Positions 7,842 to 16,302 of a stretch of 27,361 nucleotides of DNA are shown here, in pieces. The translations under genes and the position numbers were made by a program. Numbering within the stretch: position 1 is the first letter of the stretch; each line of letters opens with the position of its first letter. The notes below the pieces were generated by a model. The model saw nothing but the letters and a program-made list of their open reading frames with translations, was not told the origin of the DNA and ran no database searches. The stretch spans positions 1-27,361 of the forward strand of contig CAZPCA010000020.1 of assembly GCA_964584995.1 (NCBI GenBank), read 5' to 3'. The stretch is from JAJTFW01 sp964584995 (GTDB taxonomy: Bacteria; Bacteroidota; Bacteroidia; AKYH767-A; OLB10).

Positions 7842-9389
7842 TTAAAGAGGGATGTTGGCGTGTTTTTTACGCGGCAGCTTGCTGACCTTGTTCTCCAGCA
7901 TGCGGAAGGCCTTGATGAGTTTTTCCCGTGTTTGCTCGGGCAGGATGACCTCGTCGATGTATCCCCGCTCAGCCGCGCGGTAAGGGTTGGCAAAATGCTG
8001 GATGTATTCTTCTTCTTTTTCCTTCAGCTTGGCCGCAGGGTCATTGGATTTGGCGATTTCATTCTTGAAAATGATTTCCGCAGCGCCCTTGGCACCCATC
8101 ACGGCGATTTCCGCCGTGGGCCATGCATAATTCATATCGGCACCGATGTGTTTGGAGTTCATCACATCGTAGGCACCGCCGTAGGCCTTGCGGGTGATGA
8201 CGGTGATGCGCGGAACAGTAGCTTCACTGAAAGCAAAGAGCAGCTTGGCCCCGTTGGTGATGATGCCATTCCATTCCTGATCCGTACCGGGAAGGAAACC
8301 GGGGACATCTTCGAGTACCAGCAGCGGAATGTTGAAACAGTCGCAGAAGCGGACGAAGCGGGCAGCCTTGGTGGAAGAATGAATATCGAGTACGCCCGCG
8401 AGATAGGCCGGCTGGTTGGCAACTATGCCGATGGAGCGACCGCCCAATCGCGCAAACCCGACAACGATGTTCTCCGCGAAATTCTTGTGGACTTCAAAAA
8501 ATCCTTCTCCGTCATCGTCAATGAGATGATCGATGACCTCGCGGATGTCATAGGGCTGATTCGGATTTTCCGGCACGATAGTGTTCAAGCCCGTGCGTAG
8601 TTCATTGCCTTCGGTATAGGGCCGGCGGGGAGCCGTCTCTTCGCAATTGGAAGGCATATAACTGAGCAGTCGTTTGATATGGCGTATGCACTCCAGCTCG
8701 TTGGCACAGGCGAAATGGGTCACCCCCGATTTGGTGCTGTGTGCCGATGCGCCGCCCAGGTCTTCACTGCTGACTTCCTCGTGCGTCACCGTCTTGACAA
8801 CATTGGGTCCCGTGACGAACATGTAACTCGTATTTTCCACCATCAGGATGAAGTCGGTGATAGCCGGCGAATACACCGCACCCCCGGCACAGGGTCCCAT
8901 GATGGCACTGATCTGCGGCACCACGCCCGAAGCCATGGTGTTCCTGTAGAAGATGTCTGCGTAGCCTCCGAGCGACACAACGCCTTCTTGTATGCGTGCA
9001 CCGCCCGAATCGTTCAGACCAATCACCGGCACACCGTTCTGCATGGCCAGGTCCATGATACGGCAGATCTTCTCTGCGTGCGATTCGGAAAGCGATCCTC
9101 CGAATACGGTGAAATCCTGTGCAAACACATACACAGGTCGGCCATCGATTCTTCCATAGCCGGTCACTACGCCATCGCCCGGGTATTTTTCCTTGTCAAG
9201 GCCGAATTCCGTGGAACGGTGGGTGACGAACATGCCGATTTCCTCGAAGCTGCCTTCGTCCATCAGAAAATGTATGCGCTCCCTTGCAGTCAGTTTGCCT
9301 TTTTTATGCTGGGAAGCGATACGGGTTTCACCACCGCCCTTGAGGGCTTCTTCTACTTTTTGACGGAGTAAATCGAACTTGTTTTCCAT
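7842..9389 (-). CDS. pccB: Acyl-CoA carboxylase carboxyltransferase (beta) subunit, propionyl/methylmalonyl-CoA type
   Basis: A 515-residue protein, the full length usual for PccB/MmdA. It transfers the carboxyl group from carboxybiotin to an acyl-CoA (propionyl-CoA to methylmalonyl-CoA, or the reverse in a decarboxylase complex). The crotonase-fold N half carries the oxyanion-hole motif GGARIQEG (about residue 127) and the C half RKAYGGAYDVMNSK (about 406), with VLEDVPGFLPGTDQE before it. Start ATG 9389 gives MENKFDLLRQKVEEAL, the usual beginning (RERI follows at about 38), and lies 23 bases after a perfect TACTTTTG promoter box. No biotin carrier or biotin carboxylase subunit is adjacent, so the partner subunits must be encoded elsewhere. 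Whether it works as a carboxylase or in a sodium-pump decarboxylase cannot be told from this gene alone. Confidence 0.93.
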   Translation of the reverse strand: MENKFDLLRQKVEEALKGGGETRIASQHKKGKLTARERIHFLMDEGSFEEIGMFVTHRSTEFGLDKEKYPGDGVVTGYGRIDGRPVYVFAQDFTVFGGSLSESHAEKICRIMDLAMQNGVPVIGLNDSGGARIQEGVVSLGGYADIFYRNTMASGVVPQISAIMGPCAGGAVYSPAITDFILMVENTSYMFVTGPNVVKTVTHEEVSSEDLGGASAHSTKSGVTHFACANELECIRHIKRLLSYMPSNCEETAPRRPYTEGNELRTGLNTIVPENPNQPYDIREVIDHLIDDDGEGFFEVHKNFAENIVVGFARLGGRSIGIVANQPAYLAGVLDIHSSTKAARFVRFCDCFNIPLLVLEDVPGFLPGTDQEWNGIITNGAKLLFAFSEATVPRITVITRKAYGGAYDVMNSKHIGADMNYAWPTAEIAVMGAKGAAEIIFKNEIAKSNDPAAKLKEKEEEYIQHFANPYRAAERGYIDEVILPEQTREKLIKAFRMLENKVSKLPRKKHANIPL

Positions 9390-9412
9390 GAAATGTCTGC
9401 AAAATCTGTGGG

Positions 9413-9420
9413 CAAAAGTA
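9413..9420 (-). promoter_or_regulatory. -7 promoter element TACTTTTG for the carboxyltransferase gene
   Basis: An exact TAnnTTTG match on the minus strand, 23 bases before ATG 9389. No clear TTTG -33 box is seen at the expected distance. Confidence 0.6.
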
Positions 9421-9490
9421 AATGAAAAATGCGCAGTAATCCCCGCCCGCAGGTATCGTTATATCTCGTGAAAGAAAAGGATAAATGCAG

Positions 9491-9498
9491 TAAATTCG
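9491..9498 (+). promoter_or_regulatory. TAAATTCG box abutting a start codon
   Basis: TAAATTCG differs from TAnnTTTG at one base and ends only three bases before ATG 9502. The same octamer, followed by G, lies just upstream of polA on the other strand (14595-14602). If used as a -7 element the transcript would begin at or near the ATG. Confidence 0.4.
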
Positions 9499-9501
9499 GG
9501 C

Positions 9502-10373
9502 ATGAAATTGTTTTTAACAACACTGCTTTCCCTTGCGGTAGCATCGCTCTCTGCACAGTCGGGCGAACGTATCACCATTCCGGGTACCAATTGTTCAGTC
9601 GTCAAGAGCGCGGATTTCATCCCCGCAAAGCGCTTCACCGGTGTTGAACATGTTTCGCAGCATGCGGCCCTCATGCTTTCCATGATCAGTTCTCCCGTCG
9701 ACAGCAACCGGAATTCGCTCACTGCGTCCACGCTTTCACGGCTGGGCTACACGTTCATCCGTTCGGAAGAGATAGTGCTCGCCGGAATAAAGGTCCCGAT
9801 GGCGGAGTTGACGCAGATGAACCGGCAGGTGCTCTACCGTAAATATATGACCATCATCGGTGATGCATCTAAAACCATTTTGATCACGGGTACCGCCCCC
9901 GACAGCAATCAGGCATTGTGTACGGAGGTGAAAAACATGATACTCAGCATCGGGTATGTGGAGGAGGCGGAGAAGAACAACCTCGATTACCTTCCTTTTA
10001 CGCTCTCCGTTGATTCGACCTACCTGCGTGTTGCCAGAATGACGGCTTCCGGCGCTATCCTGACGCGTGATGCCCGCTTTCCCACAGCTTCCGGGGAACT
10101 CATTACGCTCACCATCGGTACCTCTATCCGCAAAAAGGAAAACGGCTCCTTGCGTGAACTTGCCCTGAGCCGTTTCGGTGCCATCCCGGATGTTGATTCA
10201 CTGCTGAGCAGGTCGGCCGACACGCTGGTACTTGACAGCCTTCCGGGTTACCTGCTGCGCGGGGATTTCATCAATAAATCCGGAGTGAAGATGCAGGCGG
10301 AGATGGCCATGCTCTTCACGCCGGAAAAGGATTATTACCTGCTCGCCTTCGTTTGCCGTAAAGAAGATACGGC
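9502..10373 (+). CDS. Exported protein of unknown function, 3' end lost in gap
   Basis: 290 codons are readable before the N run. ATG 9502 opens with a clean signal peptide (MKLFLTTLLSLAVASLSAQ). The rest is a mixed alpha/beta sequence without catalytic motifs I can name: an N-terminal part (GERITIPGTNCSVV ... FTGVEHVSQHAALMLS), a middle GDASKTILITGTAP segment followed by CTEVKNMILSIGYV, and a possible repeat of that fold further on. The layout resembles stand-alone periplasmic proteins in which a predicted threonine-rich beta sheet packs on helices, as in PsbP/MOG1-like folds, but this is only an impression. It is divergent from the carboxyltransferase gene (112 bases between the start codons). 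The open frame that continues across the Ns into the next gene is an artefact. Confidence 0.75.
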
Positions 10374-10473
10374 NNNNNNNNNNNNNNNNNNNNNNNNNNN
10401 NNNNNNNNNNNNNNNNNNNNNNNNNNNNNNNNNNNNNNNNNNNNNNNNNNNNNNNNNNNNNNNNNNNNNNNNN
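10374..10473. other. Assembly gap (100 N)
   Basis: A second run of exactly 100 N. It cuts off the 3' end of the exported protein gene and the 5' end of the DinB-like gene; true spacing and any genes in between are unknown. Confidence 0.99.
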
Positions 10474-11013
10474 TCTTCGCGCAGCGCGCTGGCATTTTTA
10501 CCCGAATTCTATCACCGTTACATCGAAGAGGTGGAGGAGGAGTCCCTCTTGCCCGCTTTGACTAAAAGCCTGGAGCATTGGGTTTCGCTGGACCTCGCCT
10601 TGCTGCACACACTGGCCGACAGCAGGTACCTTCAGGACAAATGGTCGGTGAAGGAAGTACTGCAGCACATCATCGATACGGAGCGCATCATGGCGTACCG
10701 GGCACTACGTTTTGCGCGGATGGACAAGACTGAGTTGCCGGGTTTTGATGAAGACGAATACGCGCTTCATTGCGGAGTGTCGGATAGAAAAGTGCAGGAG
10801 CTGCACGAAGAATTCATCCTGCTGCGTAAGTCCAATATATTGTTGTTCGCTTCTTTTTCGGCAGCGCAGTTGCAAGCCACCGGTGTATGCTCCAATAGAA
10901 AAGTGAGCGTGCTGGCCCTCGGCTTCGTACTTGTCGGACATCAGGAGCATCACCTGCGTATTCTGGAGGAGCGTTATTATCCGCTCGCCACCGGCAGTCC
11001 GTCGAACTTTTAG
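10474..11013 (+). CDS. DinB-superfamily protein, 5' end lost in gap
   Basis: 179 residues are readable, close to the normal length (about 170) of a DinB_2 four-helix-bundle protein, so only a few N-terminal residues are likely missing. Family landmarks are present: PEFYHRYIEEV near the start, KWSVKEVLQHIIDTERI with the first metal-ligand His, and the C-terminal GHQEHHLRILEERY carrying the HxxHH pair. Members bind a divalent metal and often act as thiol-dependent S-transferases or DNA-damage-associated proteins; the substrate here is unknown. Its stop TAG (11011-11013) overlaps the stop of the convergent SIMPL gene by four bases. Confidence 0.85.
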   Translation, partial: SSRSALAFLPEFYHRYIEEVEEESLLPALTKSLEHWVSLDLALLHTLADSRYLQDKWSVKEVLQHIIDTERIMAYRALRFARMDKTELPGFDEDEYALHCGVSDRKVQELHEEFILLRKSNILLFASFSAAQLQATGVCSNRKVSVLALGFVLVGHQEHHLRILEERYYPLATGSPSNF

Positions 11014-11741
11014 TCGGTTTCGTAGTCCAGCTTGACGGTGATAGTGGCTGTCTTTCTTTTGGCGCTGGTATTGAAAGAGCCTCCCCATGAAAAATCTTCA
11101 GAGGAGTTTTGTGCGACAATCTGGAAGACCCCCATGTCGGCGTTTTTGAGCCGCCCAACGGAACTGCCGGCATTTTCGGCGATTTTCTCCGCCCGCTGAC
11201 GCGCATCTCCGGTGGCCTGTGCAATCATTTCGATTTTCAGATCAGCCAGTTTGGTGTAGTAGTATTGTGGTTGGTTTGAGTAGAACTCGATGCCGGAATT
11301 GATCAGCTCGCTCACTTCCCGCGATATGTTTTCCACCTTGTCCACTTCACGGCTCTCTATCTGAACGGTCTGGTTCAATCGGTAACCGATGAATTCCGAT
11401 TTTATCTTGTTGCCGTTGTTGTCGTACACCTCATCGAACTCCTTGTTGATGTCCACAGCCGTGAAAACGATGTTCTCCTGTTTCAGTCCTTTGGAAAGCA
11501 TATAGGCATTGATCCGTGCCCGGTCCTGGTCCAGCTTGGAATAGGCGTCCTTCAGGTTGATGTCTTTCTGGATGAAGGACCCGCTCCAAACAATCAGATC
11601 AGACACAAAATCTTTGCTGCCAAGGCCTGTGACGGAGATGGTGTCGTTGTGTTTGTTCCGGTTCTTGAAAGCATTGCCCAGTACAAAAGCGGTGAGCAGG
11701 ATGGAGAGGCCGATGATGGCGCTGTTCAGGTGGTTTTTCAT
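11010..11741 (-). CDS. SIMPL (DUF541) domain envelope protein
   Basis: A 243-residue protein with an N-terminal signal anchor (IIGLSILLTAFVLGNAF, residues about 9-25) followed by a SIMPL domain: ISVTGLGSKDFVSD, a middle QENIVFTAVDINKEF, and the C-terminal ATGDARQRAEKIAENAG helix typical of the family. SIMPL proteins are periplasmic or surface-anchored beta/alpha proteins, some linked to signalling or oxidative stress, with no known catalysis. Start ATG 11741; a TACTTTTA box (one mismatch to TAnnTTTG) lies at 11761-11768 just upstream, in the 47 bases between this gene and the polA stop. Read in the same direction as polA, it could also be co-transcribed with it. Confidence 0.9.
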   Translation of the reverse strand: MKNHLNSAIIGLSILLTAFVLGNAFKNRNKHNDTISVTGLGSKDFVSDLIVWSGSFIQKDINLKDAYSKLDQDRARINAYMLSKGLKQENIVFTAVDINKEFDEVYDNNGNKIKSEFIGYRLNQTVQIESREVDKVENISREVSELINSGIEFYSNQPQYYYTKLADLKIEMIAQATGDARQRAEKIAENAGSSVGRLKNADMGVFQIVAQNSSEDFSWGGSFNTSAKRKTATITVKLDYETD

Positions 11742-11788
11742 GGGGAGATGGCAGATAGGTTAAAAGTACAACGTAATAAGCAGGTGTT

Positions 11789-14590
11789 TTAGTGCGCTTC
11801 CAGCCAGTTGTTTCCTGTGCCGGCTTCCACCAGTACAGGCACGGAGAGCGGCAATGCATCCTGCATGATACTTACCACCAGCGGCCTTACTGTTTCCACT
11901 TCTTCCCTGGGTACGTCGAATACAAGTTCGTCGTGTACCTGTAATACCATTCGGGTGCCCAGTCTTCTATTCCCGAGTTCCTCGTGCAGCCGGATCATGG
12001 CCAGCTTGATCATATCGGCCGCAGAGCCCTGGATTGGAGCATTGATGGCATTGCGCTCAGCGAATCCGCGAACGGTGGGATTATTGCTGTTGATGTCGCG
12101 GAGGTTCCGCCTTCTTCCCAGGAGGGTTTCCGCGTATCCCGTCTTTTTGGCTTTCTCGATGGCGCCGTCCATGTACTCCTTGATGAGCGGATATTGCATG
12201 AAATAATTGTCGATGATGGCCGCTGCCTCTTTTCTGGGAATGTTGAGCCGTTCGGAGAGTCCGAAGGCGCTGATGCCGTATATGATGCCGAAGTTGACCA
12301 TCTTGGCTTTACGACGCATATCACCGTCGACTTCCTCCAGGCCTACGCCGAAGACCTTGGCGGCGGTGGCGGTATGAATGTCCAGGTTCTGTCGGAAGGC
12401 TTCGAGCATACCGGGATCCTGGCAGAGGTGCGCCATAATACGCAGCTCGATCTGCGAGTAGTCGGCGGACAACAATACATGTGCCGCATCGCGGGCTACG
12501 AATGCTTTGCGTACTTCTCTTCCCCTGGCTGTACGGATCGGGATATTCTGCAGGTTGGGATTGTCGCTGCTCAACCGACCGGTCACTGCCACGACCTGGT
12601 TGAAGGTGGTATGGATACGGCCGGTATGGGGGTTCACCAATTGCGGTAAGGCGTCTACGTAAGTGCTTTTGAGTTTCACGAGTTCCCGGTAATCCAGGAT
12701 CTTGTCTACGATGGGGTGCTTGCCGCTCAGCTTGCTGAGGATGTCTTCACTCGTCGCGTATTGTCCTGTCTTTGTTTTCTTGGGCTTCTCTGCGATCTTG
12801 AGTACTTCGAAGAGGATGTCGCCCACCTGCTTGGGGGAGGAGACGTTGAACGGGGTGCCCGCGAGGTCCTGTATCTCTTTGTCGAGGCCCGTGATATCAC
12901 CCAGCAACACCTGACTGAATTCGCTCAGCGCTTCGCTGTCCAGGCGTATGCCTTCACGTTCCATGGCGCCCAGCACCGGGATCAGCGGCACTTCGATGTC
13001 GTGGAACAATTTCCCGGCGGAGGATCCGACAAGCTTCGGCGCGAAGCAATGGTGGAGTTGCAGCGTGACGTCGGCATCCTCGGCGGCGTATTCTTTGATT
13101 TCCTCAAGGGCCACATCGCGCATGGTGCCCTGGTCCTTGCCTTTTTTGCCGATCAATGTTTCGATGGAGACCGGTGCGTAGTTCAGGTACGTTTCCGCCA
13201 GTACATTCATGTTGTGACGCATCTCCGGCTGCAACAGGTAATGGGCCACCATCGTGTCAAACAACGGTTGCTGCAGGTGAATACCGTAGCGGGCCAGTAC
13301 ATTGAGGTCGTATTTCACGTTCTGTCCGATCTTCACGATGGAAGTATGCTCGTAAACGGGCCGGAACAATTCAACCAGCGCTTGTGCCTCATTTCTTTCG
13401 GCGGGGATGGGAACATACCAACCCTCGTGCGGGGTGCAACTGAACGATAAGCCCACAAGTTCAGCGGTGAGCGCATCGAGTCCTGTCGTTTCTGTATCGA
13501 AACTGAGGGCGGTTTGTTGCAGCAGGTGCTGGACCAACTGCCGGCAGGCATCGCTGCCCACAACGGCTTCGTAGCGGTGTTCAACGGTTTCGATGGTCTG
13601 GAAGCCTGCCGATACAGCTGTTTCTTCAGCCGAGGGTGTGCTCACCGTTTCCGTACCGAACATGTCCATCTGTCCGTTGGCACCCACCGCCGGCACTTCC
13701 ACGGGCAACTCTTCGCCAAGTACCTGCTGCGCCATTCTCCGGAATTCCAGTTCGGCGAACAATTCGCGCAAGGCGTCTTTGTCAGGGTCCTGCACTTCCA
13801 TCTTTTCAGGACGGAATTCTAGGGGCACATCGCAGTGGATGGTCGCCAGCGAACGGGATAGCCGTGCCATCTCCGCGTTGTTTTCGATTTTTTCTTTGAG
13901 CTTGCCCTTGAGTTCGTGGGTGCGCTGCAATAGATTTTCAATGGTGCCGAATTGCTGGACGAGCTGCGTCGCAGTCTTTTCTCCGACGCCGGGAACGCCG
14001 GGGATGTTGTCCACCGAATCGCCCATCAATCCAAGAATGTCGATCACCTGATCGGGACGCTCAATGCCGTAGCGTTCGCAGACTTCCTTCACCCCGAGTA
14101 TTTCTGCACCATTGCCGGACCGGGCAGGTTTGTAGATATGGACATGCTCGGTCACAAGTTGTCCGTAATCCTTATCAGGCGTCATCATGAAGGTCTCGAA
14201 GCCCGCACGCTCGGCGCGCACAGCGAAAGTGCCGATGATATCGTCCGCTTCGTAGCCGTCCAGTTCAATCACGGGAATATTGAATGCGCTGACCAGTCGT
14301 TTGATGTAGGGAATGGAGATCGCCAGATCTTCGGGCATCTCATCACGGTGTGCTTTGTAGTCTTCAAAGGCTTCGTGGCGATGGGTGGGTGCCGCGGTAT
14401 CGAACACCACAGCGATGTGGCTGGGTTTCTCCTTGCGCAGAATTTCGAGCAAAGTGTTCGTGAAGCCGAACATGGCCGATGTATTCAGCCCTTTGGAGTT
14501 GATGCGGTGGTTTGTGGAAAAGGCGAAGTAGGCTCTGAAAACCAAGGCCATGGCATCCAGCAGAAACAGTTTTTTCGGGTTTCCGTTCAT
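11789..14590 (-). CDS. polA: DNA polymerase I
   Basis: A 933-residue, full-length family A polymerase used in Okazaki-fragment maturation and repair. The N-terminal 5'-3' exonuclease (about 1-290) shows LLDAMALVFRAYFAF, DGYEADDIIG, DKDYGQL and GDSVDNIPGVPGVGEKTA. The 3'-5' exonuclease (about 340-530) keeps its acidic residues (SFDTETTGLDA at about 363, QNVKYDLNVLARYGI, EYAAEDADVTLQL), so proofreading should be active, unlike in many Gram-positive homologues. The polymerase domain has motif A DYSQIELRIMAHL (about 710), motif B RRKAKMVNFGIIYGISAFGL (about 763) and motif C LQVHDELVFD (about 887). ATG 14590 starts directly at the conserved KKLFLLDAMAL. A TAAATTCG box ends four bases upstream, suggesting a near-leaderless message. 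Confidence 0.98.
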   Translation of the reverse strand: MNGNPKKLFLLDAMALVFRAYFAFSTNHRINSKGLNTSAMFGFTNTLLEILRKEKPSHIAVVFDTAAPTHRHEAFEDYKAHRDEMPEDLAISIPYIKRLVSAFNIPVIELDGYEADDIIGTFAVRAERAGFETFMMTPDKDYGQLVTEHVHIYKPARSGNGAEILGVKEVCERYGIERPDQVIDILGLMGDSVDNIPGVPGVGEKTATQLVQQFGTIENLLQRTHELKGKLKEKIENNAEMARLSRSLATIHCDVPLEFRPEKMEVQDPDKDALRELFAELEFRRMAQQVLGEELPVEVPAVGANGQMDMFGTETVSTPSAEETAVSAGFQTIETVEHRYEAVVGSDACRQLVQHLLQQTALSFDTETTGLDALTAELVGLSFSCTPHEGWYVPIPAERNEAQALVELFRPVYEHTSIVKIGQNVKYDLNVLARYGIHLQQPLFDTMVAHYLLQPEMRHNMNVLAETYLNYAPVSIETLIGKKGKDQGTMRDVALEEIKEYAAEDADVTLQLHHCFAPKLVGSSAGKLFHDIEVPLIPVLGAMEREGIRLDSEALSEFSQVLLGDITGLDKEIQDLAGTPFNVSSPKQVGDILFEVLKIAEKPKKTKTGQYATSEDILSKLSGKHPIVDKILDYRELVKLKSTYVDALPQLVNPHTGRIHTTFNQVVAVTGRLSSDNPNLQNIPIRTARGREVRKAFVARDAAHVLLSADYSQIELRIMAHLCQDPGMLEAFRQNLDIHTATAAKVFGVGLEEVDGDMRRKAKMVNFGIIYGISAFGLSERLNIPRKEAAAIIDNYFMQYPLIKEYMDGAIEKAKKTGYAETLLGRRRNLRDINSNNPTVRGFAERNAINAPIQGSAADMIKLAMIRLHEELGNRRLGTRMVLQVHDELVFDVPREEVETVRPLVVSIMQDALPLSVPVLVEAGTGNNWLEAH

Positions 14591-14594
14591 GCTC

Positions 14595-14602
14595 CGAATT
14601 TA
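14595..14602 (-). promoter_or_regulatory. TAAATTCG box abutting the polA start
   Basis: On the minus strand TAAATTCG ends four bases before ATG 14590. It is identical to the box at 9491-9498, including the following G, and is one base off the TAnnTTTG -7 consensus. It is a candidate promoter giving a leaderless or nearly leaderless polA transcript. Confidence 0.4.
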
Positions 14603-14663
14603 GAGTAAAATTCGATTGGCGAATGCCGTATCCCTTCGCAATTACAGGCCTCTTCCAATTTCA

Positions 14664-14671
14664 TTATCTTT
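14664..14671 (+). promoter_or_regulatory. Candidate -7 element TATCTTTA
   Basis: One mismatch to TAnnTTTG. It ends five bases before the GTG start at 14677, a third case in this window where a promoter-like octamer nearly touches the start codon. Confidence 0.4.
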
Positions 14672-14676
14672 AAATC

Positions 14677-15042
14677 GTGTATATCGACGAGCTGCGTACA
14701 TACTGCCTTTCAAAACCCTGTGTGGAGGAGTGTTTTCCTTTCGACAACGACACCCTTGTCTTCAAGGTGATGGGGAAGATGTTTGCTTTGTGCAGCCTCT
14801 CCGCTCCCGAAACGGTGAACCTTAAATGTGAGCCAACCTATGCCGCGGAACTGCGTGAGCGTTATGAAGGTGTCCGGCCGGGCTATCACATGAACAAGCA
14901 GCACTGGAATACGGTTTCCCTGCAGGGCGATTGCTCCGATTCATTGCTGCGTGACCTCATCGACCATTCCTACGAAAGGGTGGTGCTTTCGCTGCCTAAA
15001 AAAGTACAGGCGACACATTTTCCTTCACTCATGAAAGAGTAG
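14677..15042 (+). CDS. MmcQ/YjbR (DUF419) family protein
   Basis: A 121-residue protein of the normal length for this family. GTG 14677 was chosen because it gives the family's N-terminus (MYIDELRTYCLSKPCVEECFP), and the next ATG would delete the conserved FPFDNDTLVFKVMGKMFAL core. The rest follows the family pattern: LKCEPTYAAELRERYEGVRPGYHMNKQHWNTV and a C-terminal helix plus RVVLSLPKK. The fold is a CyaY-like alpha/beta sandwich with proposed DNA binding, but no firm biochemical role is known. It is divergent from polA (86 bases between the start codons), and its last 14 bases overlap the end of the convergent methyltransferase gene. Confidence 0.9.
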   Translation: MYIDELRTYCLSKPCVEECFPFDNDTLVFKVMGKMFALCSLSAPETVNLKCEPTYAAELRERYEGVRPGYHMNKQHWNTVSLQGDCSDSLLRDLIDHSYERVVLSLPKKVQATHFPSLMKE

Positions 15043-16255
15043 TCCTTTCAGTAAGCAATACGACAGGCCCTTCCGGTGTCCGCGTGAAGAAGAGGTAATT
15101 CGGTTCGCCCGAAGGGATGCGTAGTTTTTTCCGGATCTGCTCCGCATCCACCGGGAAGTTGTAAAAAACAAGTTGTGCTGCCTGTCCACCGAGCGCTTCC
15201 AGTATCTTTTCCTGTTGATACGGAAGCACGGCTTTCACGCTGAAACAACGTCCGGGGAAATCGGGCAGTTCCTGCTTTCCGGTGAACAGATGGGAGTTAG
15301 GATGCAAAGTGTTTATGCTGAATTCGGCACAGATGCTCCGCCAGGGGCCCGCTTTGCGGATGGATGCGTCCGGCTCAAAAAGATAGGTGTCGGGAGCGGC
15401 AAGCGGTAGTGGCAAGGAAAGATCTTTCTGCGGGTCAAAGGTGAATGCGCGCGCGGGATGTTCGGCATCGATGCAGGTGATGGTCCTTTCTTTTTTTTCA
15501 GCGGACAGGAAAAATACCAGTTCACGGCATTCGTTTTTTCGGGACACGACTTCCACTCTGAAGGTCTCGGGCAATTGCCGCAATCCTTGTTGCAGGTCCA
15601 GCATAGGTGCCATCTTGACCATCACCAAGGCCCCGGACTCCAGCAATTGCGCCTTTAGTTCTACGATGTTCGGTGAGAGATCTTCCGGCAGGAAGGCTCG
15701 TTTTCCATTGTTGCTGCGCCGTGCAGGATCCAGATAAAACACATCGGCCTCGTTTTGGAGCAGTGAGGCTGTTTGGGCGGCATCGCCTTGAATCACCTCG
15801 ATGTTCTCGGCGCCGAGCAGCCGGAAATTATGTTTTGCCGCTTCGCATCGACGGGTGTCGGGCTCACAAAAAAGCACTCTTTTCGCCTTCCGGGAAAAAG
15901 CGAAGGCATCCACTCCCAATCCTCCGGTGAGGTCCGCTACCGTTTTGTCCTTTGCCCAGTCGGCTTTGAGCCGGGCGGTATCCTCTGAGGAACATTGCTC
16001 AAGGATAAGGGTGTCGGGATAGTAAATGCCTCTCTGAGCATAAAAAGACGGGATTTTGAGCCGGGCGATCTGCCTGCCCTTCAGCTGCACCAGCAGGTCC
16101 TGCAGGGGCAGTTCCTTCCGGCCCGAATAGCGCAGGGCTATGTCCGAAACAGCTTCATTTTCATGCTGCTGAATCCAGGCGGACCATTTTTCCGGATCGA
16201 AGACATCGGGACTGCTCACGGTGTACAAAGTAAGGCCGAAAAAGGCAGGTTTCAT
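15029..16255 (-). CDS. THUMP-like-domain class I SAM-dependent methyltransferase (PG_1098 type)
   Basis: A 408-residue Bacteroidota-type methyltransferase. The N-terminal part holds the conserved GRQIARLKIPSFYAQRGIYY segment; the Rossmann-like catalytic core follows with SAM-binding motif I VADLTGGLGVDAFAFS (about residue 108), the acidic motif FCEPDTRRCE, NIEVIQGDA and a catalytic-loop YLDPARRS that replaces the NPPY/DPPY of base N-methylases. The C-terminal third (about 240-408) is the THUMP-like/ferredoxin-like module ending SGEPNYLFFTRTPEG. The family is thought to modify RNA, but the target is not established. Start ATG 16255; its upstream region is shared with the divergent DUF502 operon (47 bases between start codons). 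Confidence 0.88.
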   Translation of the reverse strand: MKPAFFGLTLYTVSSPDVFDPEKWSAWIQQHENEAVSDIALRYSGRKELPLQDLLVQLKGRQIARLKIPSFYAQRGIYYPDTLILEQCSSEDTARLKADWAKDKTVADLTGGLGVDAFAFSRKAKRVLFCEPDTRRCEAAKHNFRLLGAENIEVIQGDAAQTASLLQNEADVFYLDPARRSNNGKRAFLPEDLSPNIVELKAQLLESGALVMVKMAPMLDLQQGLRQLPETFRVEVVSRKNECRELVFFLSAEKKERTITCIDAEHPARAFTFDPQKDLSLPLPLAAPDTYLFEPDASIRKAGPWRSICAEFSINTLHPNSHLFTGKQELPDFPGRCFSVKAVLPYQQEKILEALGGQAAQLVFYNFPVDAEQIRKKLRIPSGEPNYLFFTRTPEGPVVLLTERTTLS

Positions 16256-16267
16256 GCAGTATTTACG

Positions 16268-16275
16268 GATATTTG
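16268..16275 (+). promoter_or_regulatory. Candidate -7 element GATATTTG for the DUF502 operon
   Basis: One mismatch to TAnnTTTG and an ATATTTGCA core identical to the box before the zinc-ribbon ORF (6068-6075). It lies 27 bases before ATG 16303 in a divergent intergenic region. Confidence 0.45.
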
Positions 16276-16302
16276 CAGAGCGGTTTACGATCGCTCAAGA
16301 AA

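Noticed and set aside
7794..8600. 268-residue plus-strand frame opposite the carboxyltransferase
   Set aside because: Shadow of pccB; its start falls in the hairpin patch and it has no recognisable domain.
12716..13450. 244-residue plus-strand frame inside polA
   Set aside because: Antisense of the polymerase/exonuclease region; composition and lack of domains mark it as a shadow.
14616..14825. 69-residue plus-strand ORF ahead of the MmcQ gene
   Set aside because: It overlaps the MmcQ frame out of phase, and only the MmcQ frame matches a family.
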